Made by a program: the position numbers and the translations under genes
Part shown: one piece after another, positions 23,301 to 34,000 of the stretch
How positions within the stretch are numbered: position 1 is the first letter of the stretch
Layout: every line of letters begins with the position of its first letter
Origin: Diplosphaera chodatii
Lineage: Eukaryota; Chlorophyta; Trebouxiophyceae; Prasiolales; Stichococcaceae
Length of the DNA: 64,000 nt
Direction of reading: 5' to 3'
NCBI GenBank assembly: GCA_032358165.1
Contig: JAALGY010000044.1
Coordinates: forward strand, 62,001-126,000
Notes under the pieces: generated by a model
Databases searched by the model: none
Seen by the model: the letters and a program-made list of their open reading frames with translations, nothing else
What the model was told of the DNA's origin: nothing

Positions 23301-26300
23301 CAATGTGCCTGCTGGCAATGTGCAGCGCATATGCACTACTGGCGCTGACCTGGCGGAAGGCGGCGGCGTCTTCCGTAGCGTCTGCTTCGCTCTTGAAGCT
23401 GCGCTCCAAGCCGAATGTGGAGGCGCTGCAGTGCATGCCGGCGGAGGGCGCTCCTTTCGAGGGACTGCTGCGCAGCGAGGACCTGCCGACCTCCTGCTCC
23501 CCAGCTCCCTCCTCCTCTGCTGCAGCCCAGGCACTTCACGCTTACCATCACACAAGTTCGTTGGCTTAGGCAACGTATTGTGATGGACTGCTGGAACGCT
23601 CGCCAGCATGGTGCAGACAGGTGACAGGAGCCATGGGCTGTGGAGGAGCACATGTACATGTGCGTAATGAGTAAGAGTGCACTTGCAGGACAAGCTACCG
23701 ACCTGATGGACTGGCTGCCGTGGGGCGGCGGGTGGAGCGCAGCGCTGCCCCGGCGACCGCACCCTCGAGCTCAGTTGCTTCCCCTGCTGACACGGCATGC
23801 TGCACGAAGCGCAGCTGCAGCAGCGCCTGCATCTCGTCCAGCAGATGCTCTGGCAGCGCCTCGAGCGACTCGCGTGCCTCCAGCAGCACCGCATCCAGGT
23901 TCGAGACGGCCACGGCCTGCACTCACAATGACCGACACACTGATGAACATGTTCCTGCTGGTAGTCGTGGAGCAGCTTGACAATTTGACGGTACCACCGC
24001 CAGACCCACCAAGTGACACGTCGATCAGAGCTGATAGTACAGCAGGGTGTGCACTCGAGCGGCGAATGGGTCCACTAAGTGCGAATCGCAACACTGCTGG
24101 CCGCCACATGTCTAGTGTGAGGTCATACAGCAGGTTGCACACCAGGCAGTACTGCCGCAGCATGCTTGCGCCGGCGGCGTCGGCGTACTGCAGCACGCCG
24201 CACACGGAGCGCGGCTCCACCAGCTCCCGCGCCACAGCACGCTCGCACACCCGCTGCAGGGTGGGCACGCCGTCCTCCGCCTCCCTGCATCGTGCGCGTG
24301 TACGCTCCAGCCTTCGACGCTCCAGTGTGGCCACGCATGGAGCACCGATCAACAAAACACTTGACCACCATCCACCGAAATGTAAAAGCTGGGAGCTCAC
24401 CAGGGAAAGTGCCTGAGGGGCGCCTTGAGCTGCGACCCTGCCCACGCCGATTGGGCCTCCTGCATGCATACCAAGAGCCCTTGCCTGACCTGATAATCGA
24501 GTGTGCTCACAGAACCACTTGCCAGGTTGCCCTGCTCACCTGCTCAACGCTGCTGCTGTCATCGGACGCATCGGCCTGCTCGGCCGCCGCCGCATCAAAC
24601 GGCCAGGCCGCCAGCGGCTTGCAGCACCAGTGCTGCCCCGCGAGCGAGTGCTTCTCGCCGACGGCGACGCAGGCCGCGCGCTTGAGGCCCTCCACCGCCG
24701 CCGGCACGACATGCTCTGCCAGCCGCTCAGCGCGTGCCCGGTTCCTCTGCCGCTTCTGCATGACACGAGGCACGAAGCTCGCTGTCAAGTCAACTTGCTG
24801 TCAATACACACAAGCAGCAGGCATGCCACAGCGGTAATATATACTCGGCACAGCCCACCTGCTATGACTCAGTGGTTACCTGCATGGAGGCGGAGGCGCC
24901 CGGCGAGGAGCCCGGCGGGGGTGGGGGCGGCGGCTGCGGGGCGCCCAGGCGTCCGGGGCCACTGCCGCCGGCGTGCAGCGGCTGGGACCAGCCCTCCCAC
25001 ATGAACACGTCGCCCTCCTTCGTGACCGCGGCGGTGCGGTACTTGCCTGGTACATGCAGCCAGACGAGACAGTCAACATGCTGAGCCACGTGTTTTGAGG
25101 CGACGCAGGCGTTCAAAGCACTGAGCTAACGCTGCCGGTCGGAAGTGGCCTGTTCACCTGCCGAGATGCTCACGACTGTTCGACCAGCCAGAGCGCCTGA
25201 GGCCTCGTGAGCCTGCAGCATTGGATCAGATGACCGCCACACCAGCACGACGCCGTCCTGCAGCATCGAATGTGAATTATATATAGACCATTGTGTACGA
25301 TGTGTCATGACGCAAGACCGCCGCATTTACTGGGCATGACCGTGCCGTTAGTGGCCCTCTGTCCAGCACACTGACATCATGCCGTCAAGGCTGTGCGCAA
25401 GCAGCGTGATTGCATCCTATAGTCTTGTCCATCACCAGCTGTGTTGCAGCTGAACAAGCGGATCAGTGACGATATGGCAGCAGCCCCAACCTGGGTGAGG
25501 CAGCTGGAATGCGCAGCGCCAGCGGTGATGCGCACGGCGATCGGCCTCGCGACCGCCGTCTGTCCCTTGTGGAAGACCACCTGCATGAGCAGGGGATCCA
25601 TGCTCATACCCGCTCCGCTATTCGTTGCAGCATGCAGAAGCCACAGTAAGCATGCACCAACAGGAAGCAGTGTTTCAAGGGGTCGAGTGCGATGCTGTAC
25701 GCTGGGCGCGCACCTCTTTGCCGGACAGGCGCTGCACGTCGCGCACGCCGACCAGCTGCACCCGGCGGGGTGACACGCCGCAGTGGCCCCACGTCCACAC
25801 GTCGCCCTCGGCTGTGCGCGCCAGCGAGTGGCGCTTCGCAGCCGCAACCGCTGTGACGCGCTTGCCCTGCAGGAACAGCGGCTATGTGTGTTGCACACCT
25901 GCCGCCTGGACAGCTGGAATATGGGCAGTTCAAGGTTCGGAAGCCCAGAGCACCACATTGCCATAAGCTGATGATTGTGCAGACGGCCAGGGAGAGGTTG
26001 CTGCATCGATGCACACCTTCATGGCTTCGACGACGCGCGGATTGCCATTAGCCGCGGAGTCTGTTGTGCCGTAGCCCAGCTGGCCCTGGCTGTTGTCGCC
26101 CCAGGAGTACACCGCGCCGCCGTCCGTCACGGCCAGGGTGTGCTTGTTGGCCGCCGCCACCCCCGCCCAGCGCACCCTTATCGTCGTGATTCTGCACCAC
26201 ACAGCATGCGCTTGGCACCCATGGGAAGAGGCATCCGCAGAAGGTGGTTGCGTGAGGCTGCAGGGCAGGAGGAGCGTGATGCGTGCGCCCGTTCAAAGGA

Positions 26301-27492
26301 CGCACTTGCGCGGCGTGGGCTGCGTGTCGACGCTGTAGCCCAGCTGGCAATGGCGGTTGGCGCCCCACGTGTACAGGTCGCCCTCCGCCGTAATGGCAGC
26401 CGTGTGGTGCTTTGCAGCAGCCACTGCGACCACCACCTGCCGCGCCAGCGACGCCACTGGCCGCGGCACAATGGTGGCGCTCTCGCCGCTGTGAATGTCG
26501 AAGTCGGCGTGGCCTGCGACCAGAGGAGGCACTCGTTTCCCGCTGTGGGTCTTGGATGCTTCTGCTCTTATGAACTGCGCGGTGAGCCACCGCTCCTTGC
26601 AAACTTGCAGTAGGTGCTTGTGACAGGACCCTCCCATTTTCACCTAGCCGCCCGCCGCGGCCCCAGCCCCATGTCAGCAGCTTCCCATCGGCAGTGACCG
26701 CCGCCGAGTGGAACTTGGCTGCCGCCAGCGCCACCACTCCAGCATGCCGCAACACATCCAGCCTGATGGGCACCGCAGCCAGCCCTGTACCGCCCGTGCC
26801 TGCCGAAGCAAGCACATCCGCGTTGACAAGATTCAGCCTTCAGCCACTGATGCAGCCTTCGGGCACCGTCGCAGCGTTGACCACAGCAAAATGAATGACA
26901 AGACCCACCCAGCTGGAAGTTGGCGCCATTGCCCCAAGCAAACAGCTCGGCCTGCGTGCCCGCCTGCAGGTACGCCTGCAGCTCCCGGGACAGCAGGTCC
27001 AGCGGCGTGCGGCCCTGCACAGCGCAACAGTCCCATCTCTGGGGGAGGCGCCCGGGAGAAGCAACTCCGGCCGTGTTGCTCATCCGTGCTCACAGATGTG
27101 GCGCACATCACCACTAAAGCCAATGCAAGCCTATCGCGCCGCGCCCAAGTGCTGGGTGCTCAGCCTGCCCACTGTGGCTGATGCTCACCTGGTGGTCTGG
27201 AAGGTGCAGCGAGCAGCCGGCGCCAATCAGCCTGGCCGCGACTCCAAGGTGGCCCCAGTACAGCGCATGGTGCAGGCACGACCTGCACCGCGTGCCACAC
27301 GACTGGTCGTGTGCTGCGCATCCCCAACATCTTGACTAGCTACATGCAGTGCCGAGGAATGGGCACAGACGCTGATGTGCTGTACACCACACACCATCCA
27401 GACTCCTCATCCTGCACGTCCGGCCTGACGCCGGCCTCAAGCAGCTGCTCCACAGCACCAGCGTCGTTCCTCCAGACCTGGCGTTGCAGCAT
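20329..27492 (-). CDS. IBTK-like protein: ankyrin, RCC1 repeats, BACK-like region, disordered tail
   Basis: Large multi-exon gene with the domain order of IBTK-type proteins. N-terminal ankyrin-like text: DAGAVEQLLEAGVRPDVQDE (about 27450), LHHALYWGHLGVAARLIGAG (27250), then GRTPLDLLSRELQAYL. RCC1 blades follow from 27000 to 24900: ELFAWGNGANFQLG, KFHSAAVTADGKLLTWGWG, KHHTAAITAEGDLYTWGANR, NKHTLAVTDGGAVYSWGDNS, EGDVFMWEGW and GEKHSLA. A BACK-like part reads SVCGVLQYADAAGASMLRQY (24190) and LPEHLLDEMQALLQLRFVQ (23850). After HLRKKLQQIEALELRAADGE come long Ala/Pro/Ser-rich exons with GLSLFLRGDLD, two APRGWG motifs, SPTRLPSLRDIQ-type text and KWFVPEEHVVVPLREIEREE. In animals this family is a CUL3 adaptor; no BTK is expected in an alga. 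I could not verify the BTB motifs. The start near 27492 is tentative. Confidence 0.8.
23278..23322 (+). repeat. Three tandem 15-nt units
   Basis: CCTGCTGGCAAT(C/G)TG occurs three times in a row inside an intron-like part of the IBTK-like gene. It is a minor local duplication. Confidence 0.6.
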
Positions 27493-28643
27493 GTACGTTT
27501 TGACAAAGGCTTCTCAGGTGTTGCCATGCGACTGCAGGTGGCACACGCGCAGACTTGGCATGCTGCTCACCGCCAGGCGAAGCGCCGTGCCTTGCTTAGC
27601 CTCCTCACCAGCAGAGGCCCTGTGCCAGACAAGGCATCAGCTTCATCAAGCATATCGAGGGGGCAGGCAGCTTGACTTGAATAGGGCACGGTTGCGCAAC
27701 GTCCCAATACCACACCCTATTAACATCGACGCTGCAGCTGCTGTGACGCAGGCCAATGGGCTTTTACATGATGGTATCAGGGCCGTGCGCCTGGGCTGCA
27801 GGCGACACAGGCGATACAGTGGTTGTTAGTGGCTGTCGAGGACCTGGTCTCGCACCTCAAACACTTCGCTGGGATTGGCCCCGCTGCCATGTTGCCGACG
27901 CTGTTGTGCCGACAATCGGCACAGATGATGATTCAACACATCTTGTCGACCTGAGTGCGCTTCTGACAAAGGCCACCGTTCAAAGAGAGGATATACTTCA
28001 CTTTCAACCACTGCTGCCTAACTTCAATATTCGCTACGCGCTACCTAGCATTTCGACGCGACGTAGACAGTCTCTATCACCTATCGGAAGCTGTCAGCAG
28101 CGGTAGAAGCTGCAAAGTCAGTGCTATGGCGCGCTGACATGCGCACCAACTGGCGGTGTGAAGCTGACGAATCACACGTCAGCCTCACACAAGAAACCCG
28201 CCTTCACAACCTGTCGGCCGTTCGGGCTGTAGCTTCATAGCATATTTGTACATTAGCACTTGCATTAGCAGTAATACAGTTGGCCACCTTGTTGAAGTTG
28301 AAGTGATAGCAGTTTGCAGGTGTGTGACATCCTATCAGGCCGTGACCAGTCGTGTGTTGTCCATCCGTGTGTCTCTTCCGACACACCTTGCGTTGTGCGC
28401 GGCCACGAGTTTTTCTGGCGTCAAGGCGCAGTGCAGCTGATGCCTGAGCGTTTGCCCGGAAGCACACTCGTGTGGAGCACTCAGTGGGCACTCAGCCTAT
28501 CATCCAGCTCGGGACTGGGTTGTCCGACCGGAGCGCGCTGCAGCCGTCTCCAGTCTGCTCTCTGAAAGGCGGACTGGACTGGTCAGCGGATCTTGGACAC
28601 AGCCACTCAGCCACAGTAGGGGCGCGCCCGGCCTACAGTCATC
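27493..28643. other. Divergent region between the IBTK-like and SNARE genes
   Basis: About 1.1 kb with no gene I can support. It should contain both promoters and perhaps 5' exons of the IBTK-like gene. Small open frames on each strand have no recognisable content. Confidence 0.35.
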
Positions 28644-30443
28644 ATGAGCTTCCAGGTACCCAAACGGCTGTTCTTTTGCCAAGCTCAGCTGGCCACTCGC
28701 CACTCGAATGGCAACATGTTGGCACGGCAGCACGGTGGCACCGTGCCATGCTGACGGTAGCAAACATCGTGCGCAGGAGCTGGTTGAGGGTGGCGCCAGG
28801 GAACTGCAGCCCTACCAGCAGCGGCAGCCCGATAAGGTGGGAGAGACATCAGCACAAGTCGCCACTCTGCACCTTCATAAATGCCCAAATGATCCGCTGA
28901 GTGTGCGTTGCTGCGCTTACGACTCGTGCATATACGCCCTGGTATGCCTGCGCAGGCGACCAGTGACCTCATCTCCTCAGTGTTCAAGTTGCAAACGGAG
29001 GTGTCGCGTCTCAATGCGGACGTGCAGCGCCTTGGCACGCCTTTCTCCCACTTTCATTCTGCCTTGTTCCCTTGTTGCCGTCTGCGCCACTCCCTTACTC
29101 AGTCGGTGTTGGGCTCCGGGGGATACCAGACCCAGTGATACAGGCCCTTGTCTGCAGGCACGCCGCGTGACACACTGGAGCTGCGGCAGAAGATCGCTGA
29201 CAGCAATGACCGCCTCAAGCTGTCCGCCAAGGGCATCGGCGAGCGCCTCAAGGCTGCCGTCACTGCTAACAGCACGCCGCAGACCCAGAAGATCCTCAGC
29301 AACTTTCAGGTGAGGGACGGGCAAGCGCGCATCAGCTGCGGCAAAGCACCCTCACTGAAAACTCACATTTACCACCAACGATCCAAACGTGTGTTGTCCT
29401 GCCCGTGGCACCGTGCACAATGGATATGCGTCATCTGTGCAGGGTGTGCTGGCGGACTTCGAGTCGATCATGAAGCGGGCGCACACGAAGGAGGCCGCCT
29501 CATTGCCACGGCAGCCGGCGCATGTCGCCATCGATATCCAGGCCACAGGTAGGGACGGTGATGGCCCGGCCCTCGAATGTTCAGGGTCGATCGCTGGAGT
29601 GGCAGGGAGGACATCGAGCCCAGTACACCTGCTTGCAGGCGACGAGGCAGAGCAGCAGCAGGCGCTGCTGCAGCAGCAGCAGCAGCGGCAACAGCAGCAG
29701 CAGGAGCTGGTGCACCTGGAGACAGAGCTGCAGTACAATGAGGTCCGCCAGCGTCACAGCGCTTGCCACCCACTATTGGTCTCGCTCAGGTTTCGAAATA
29801 TGTGCTGGGGCGATGACCTGCTGGCAAATGAAGCATGCGTCAGCAGCTGCAAAGCACAACTCGCAGCAGCTTGAGTACGCAGGCCACTTGTTGCAATGTC
29901 AGGTGCTGATCGAGGAGCGGGACGATGCCATCCAGGAGATCTCTCAGCAGATTGGCGAAGTCCACGAGATCTTCCAGGTGTGAGCCTGAAATTGTCGCAA
30001 TCAGCGTCCTGCCGTACGCCACTCCTGACGCACAGCAAACTGGCGGCTGCCTATCAAGCGTCAGCAGCTATGATGATAATCTTGCGGCTTGCTCTGCAGG
30101 ACCTGGCAACGCTGGTGAATGATCAGAGCGGCATGGTGGACGACATCTCGGACCACATCGAGCGCACTGCAGACCGCACGCGCGACGCCAACGTGCAGCT
30201 GCGCAAGGTGCGTGTCTCCATGCTGCATCAAAGCAACTGGTGAAGAGCCTGACGGGCGCACAACGAAGGGTCAATCAGCAGATGCATCGCCATGCTGTGT
30301 ATCAGACTCTATGAAGGTGCTGACAGATGCGTGCTTGCGAACAGGCGGAAAAGTCGCAGCGTGGAGCGCGCAACCGTCAATGCTGGCTGTTCGTCATTGC
30401 TGGCGTTGTGCTCCTGGTGCTGTTCCTGGTGCTGGTGTCATGA
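28644..30443 (+). CDS. Qa-SNARE, SYP2-type syntaxin (prevacuolar/vacuolar)
   Basis: Membrane-fusion SNARE of the plant SYP2 group, expected on the prevacuolar compartment or vacuole. Nine exons (28644-28655, 28777-28836, 28956-29034, 29158-29309, 29443-29548, 29639-29742, 29903-29977, 30100-30207, 30345-30443) give exactly 264 aa. The start MSFQ and a first intron right after it are typical. The Habc helices include TSDLISSVFKLQTEVSRLNA and RLGTPRDTLELRQKI. A glutamine-rich linker (about 29650-29705) precedes the Qa SNARE motif VLIEERDDAIQEISQQIGEV. This continues through HEIFQDLATLVNDQSGMVDD, where the Q of NDQSG is the zero-layer residue, and ends in a C-terminal anchor (CWLFVIAGVVLLVLFLVLVS). 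The third intron is non-canonical (annotated separately). Confidence 0.92.
29034..29164 (+). other. GC-AG intron bounded by an 8-bp direct repeat
   Basis: The intron at 29035-29157 (123 nt) of the SNARE gene begins GCACGC and ends CTGCAG. GGCACGCC occurs at both borders (29034-29041 and 29157-29164), so the exact cut is ambiguous. Only the GC-AG placement uses a recognised splice pair, and the whole CDS then closes exactly. Confidence 0.75.
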
Positions 30444-31084
30444 GCTGCCATGTAGCTGTGAACAGCATCACATGCTGTAATGCATCATCAGGCGCTTGCC
30501 GATCTCAGAGTGTTGCACATGCTGAGTTGCTTCTGTAAGGTCGTTCGTACCCTTGTCGTCTTTGCTCTAAAGAATGCTGCATCATTCGGTATTCGACCGA
30601 GGCTCCCGGGACGCTGTTACCACAGCACCAGCACATAGCATACTTTCCAAGTACTACTTTCCAAGTACTCATGTCCTATCTCAGCTGATTTGATCAATCA
30701 CTCACCTAACTTCGACATACCAATCTGTCACGCAGTGCGGCCTCCAAATGCTGCAGACATGGGGCATTGCTGTACCGCGCCATTCCAGCACAAAATCCTG
30801 TGCTTCGCGAGTCTGCCCCAGCAAGTCAACACAAGGTTTTATGACTGCCATGCATCAGAAACGAAGGATGCGCCATCAAACCGGCTGCAAAAGGTGCCGG
30901 CAAGTGAATCTCATGTCCCAGGCGTGCGCGGCTGCTGAGGCATGTCGATGTGCTTCATTGTCGATGTCATGGTGTCCTGCAGGGGGCGCGGGCACCGGGT
31001 GTTTCGCGGCATGAAAAGCAGCATGCACAATGCAGGACCAGCTCCATGCCCAAGACAAGTCTGCAAGCGTGCTTCGCCATACGA
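30444..31084. other. Convergent intergenic region
   Basis: 3' flank of the SNARE gene and of the repeat-motif gene. It contains the small tandem repeat at 30642. No gene is supported, although a plus-strand Cys-rich frame begins at 31030 (see findings). Confidence 0.35.
30642..30669 (+). repeat. Perfect tandem 14-mer
   Basis: ACTTTCCAAGTACT is repeated twice without mismatch. Each unit ends in the palindrome AGTACT. It is 200 bp past the SNARE stop; no function is evident. Confidence 0.7.
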
Positions 31085-34000
31085 GTACCTTCATGAAGCT
31101 GGGGGCGTCTGGCCTCTCGCCTGGCGACGTCACCTGCCGCGTGTGCGCGATCGGCTTGCGCGAGCTCACGAGCTTCGTGCCCGACTGCACGGCAGACACG
31201 CCACCCGTGTGCTTTGCCTGCCTCCAGTGCTGACCCACGAACTGCGTGCTACAGTCTGCAGCTGAAGCCTGCAGCCGGGGCTCAGCAGCGCGCAGTTACC
31301 AAGACCCCATGGTGGACAGGCAGGGGTGGGGTGGGCGGAGGTTGGGGTGCAGGGTTTTCGAGGGGCGCACCCGCGCGGCCCACTCCTCCTGCTCCCGCAG
31401 CAGCCGGCTCTTGTGCGGCTTCTGCAGCTCCGCCAGGCTGCGCCCGCCCCACTGCTCACCCTGCCGCCTGCGAATTACAGGTCACTCAGGTCGGGGTAGG
31501 TAGTCTTCCTGCCAATGCCACATGCGTGAACTGCATGCTCGTGCACGCTTCAGGGTTGAGGTACACAACCCGTATGTCCCAGCCCTGGTCACGCCAGTCA
31601 AGTCGTGCACGCATGCCGCCTTGCACACACACTGGCCCAGCACAGCGGCGCCGCAGCATCAGACCCTGGGCTCACTGCGCGAGCATCTGGGAGCGGGAGC
31701 CGGAGCGCAGGGGCGCGGTCGGAGAGTTGGCGCCGGCGGCCTCCGCCTCCTCCTTCTTGCGCTGCAGGGTGGACTTGTGCTTCAGCATCACCTCGCCCAG
31801 GCCCACGCCGCCAAAGCTGTCCGCCTCCTGCCGCACATGACGCGGCTGTCAAAGCAGGGGTTTTGTCGTCACGACAGACAAGACATCGACCACTGCATGA
31901 TGGCGCACTGGCATCTGCCAGCACCGACAGCTGAGCAGCAGGCGGCACCTGTGACTTGGGTGCCGCAGGCGCAAAGCGACGGATGTGCTCAGCTGCAGCG
32001 GCCTCCCGAGTCTTGCGCGCCTGCATGATAATGCAGCAGGATCTTCTGATGGACTTTCTGCTACATGGTCACCCACCTCAGGTATGCCTCAACACGACCT
32101 GCGCTGCGTGAAGACGAAAGGGCACATGTCAGTGCTCCGCCACCCAAGCGGGTGCTGCAAGCGCACCTTGTCAGCGGGCGACCCCGGCGGGGGCCGCGGC
32201 GACTCGGCGGCTGCGGTGCCCGCCACCTTGGCCGCAGCCTCCTTTTCCAGCTCCAGCTGCGACTTCGTCACGACCAGCACCTCGTCCAGGCCTGGCCACC
32301 AGCAGGGATCGAGGGCTGAGAGTGGCAGGAAACCGATTGAGACACGCAGCAACGCCCACTCATCAATCCTGCTTGCTCTGCTGCAGCATCCTCTAAAATA
32401 TGGCAGCAGGCATTGCACCGCAACTGGGGCCCATCTCGAGGGGACATGGGCACACCGCAGCGCATGTCCTTAGCATCTGAACTCACAGATCGGTCATTCA
32501 AGGTGCATTCTGGTGTAGTGGCCGGCCGGACTTACCGGGGCCTGTGGGCGCCTTGCGCCTGGGCACGGGATTGTACGTCTCCGAGTGCCTCTGCGCCGCC
32601 TCCTCGCGGGCGCGCTGGATCCTGCCCGTGTCCGCCAGCAGCTCGTCCAGACCTGGGTCACACCCCGGGAGGTTGACGCAGGCTGTGCGATGTGGAGGTT
32701 GAGTCTTGATGGCGGCCCCTGGCTGGCATGCAATGCACCCCATGCTGACACACGGCAGCTGTCCCTAATGCCGCCAAAGCCACGCAAACCCTCAGCAGTG
32801 TGAACCATGCGGAGGCCCCACCGACCTTCCATGCTTGGACCTTGGAGAGCTTTGAGCAAGGACGAAGCCCCACGAACCTGGCACCGACGGCGGCGGCGCG
32901 CGCTTGATGGGCTCGTAGGCTGAGGAGGCGCTGCTGGCCTTTGCCGCCTCGAGCGCGCTCTGGTGCCGCACCATGACCGCCTCCAGGCCGCCCTGGGGCG
33001 AGGCCGGCGGCACGCCATTGTGGCGGCCCACTGCTGGCGACTGCGCCCGCGGCGAGGATACCGCCAGCTTCTGCAGTCGATGGACCAGCGAGAGTCTGGA
33101 TATGCAACAAGGCTGTTTCGAGGCCTGAAGGCCAGCCCAGACTACCTTGAAAGCGGCCTACACTACCTTCTTGTATTCAGTGGACAGCAGAAATCCTAGC
33201 ACACATACAGCAGCGCTGATAGCTGGATAGCTGGATAGCTAACCGCACCCTGGTCGCCGAGTTGGCGGTGGGCCGCATGTAGGACGGCAGGTGCTGGTGC
33301 GAGGGCGGCTGGGGCGTGCGCTCCCGCTGCCTTGCAGCGTCCACATCCTGCTCCAGCTGGCTCCTGTGGACCTTGAAGTCCTGCGCAGGCGGGGACTGAT
33401 GAGCTGGACGCGCACACTGCTCATGACACGCTGTTGCAAGCATGTCCCAGCGATCGTTGCCGCTGCACAGCACTGGCTCGCACCTCGCCAAGGGGCGCGA
33501 CACCATCGACAGCCTGCACCGCCTCGGCTGCAGCCGCCGACGTGGGCTGCTCGTCCATGTGCTTCCTGCATGTGCAAAGTATGCAAGCACTGTTGAATGC
33601 ATGGCCCCACTCCATGAGCCTTCGTCACCACACCGGGTTGGCTCTCCGTTTTGTGTCCCATTGCGCAGGTGCGCCAAGGCTGCTGGAGCCCCGCCGCAAA
33701 ACCCTACCAGGACTGCAGGTCCTCCTCGCGCTCCTTCTGCGAGCGCGTCTTGACCGGCTTGGCGTCCGCGCCCAGGTCGCCGGCGCCCTCCCAGTCCTGC
33801 GCCTGCAGCAGCGGACCGCGGCGCTCACCAGCATGCTGACCGGTGATGTAGCCGAAAGCAGACGCACAGCTGACATGTTGCAGTGTGCGCTGCACGTGTG
33901 CAGGTTGCTGTACCACAAACACAAATGTTGGCTGCATGTATGATCGTGACTGACCTGTAGGTTGCGCAGCTTGCGCTCCATGTACGGTGTCTGGGTGTCA

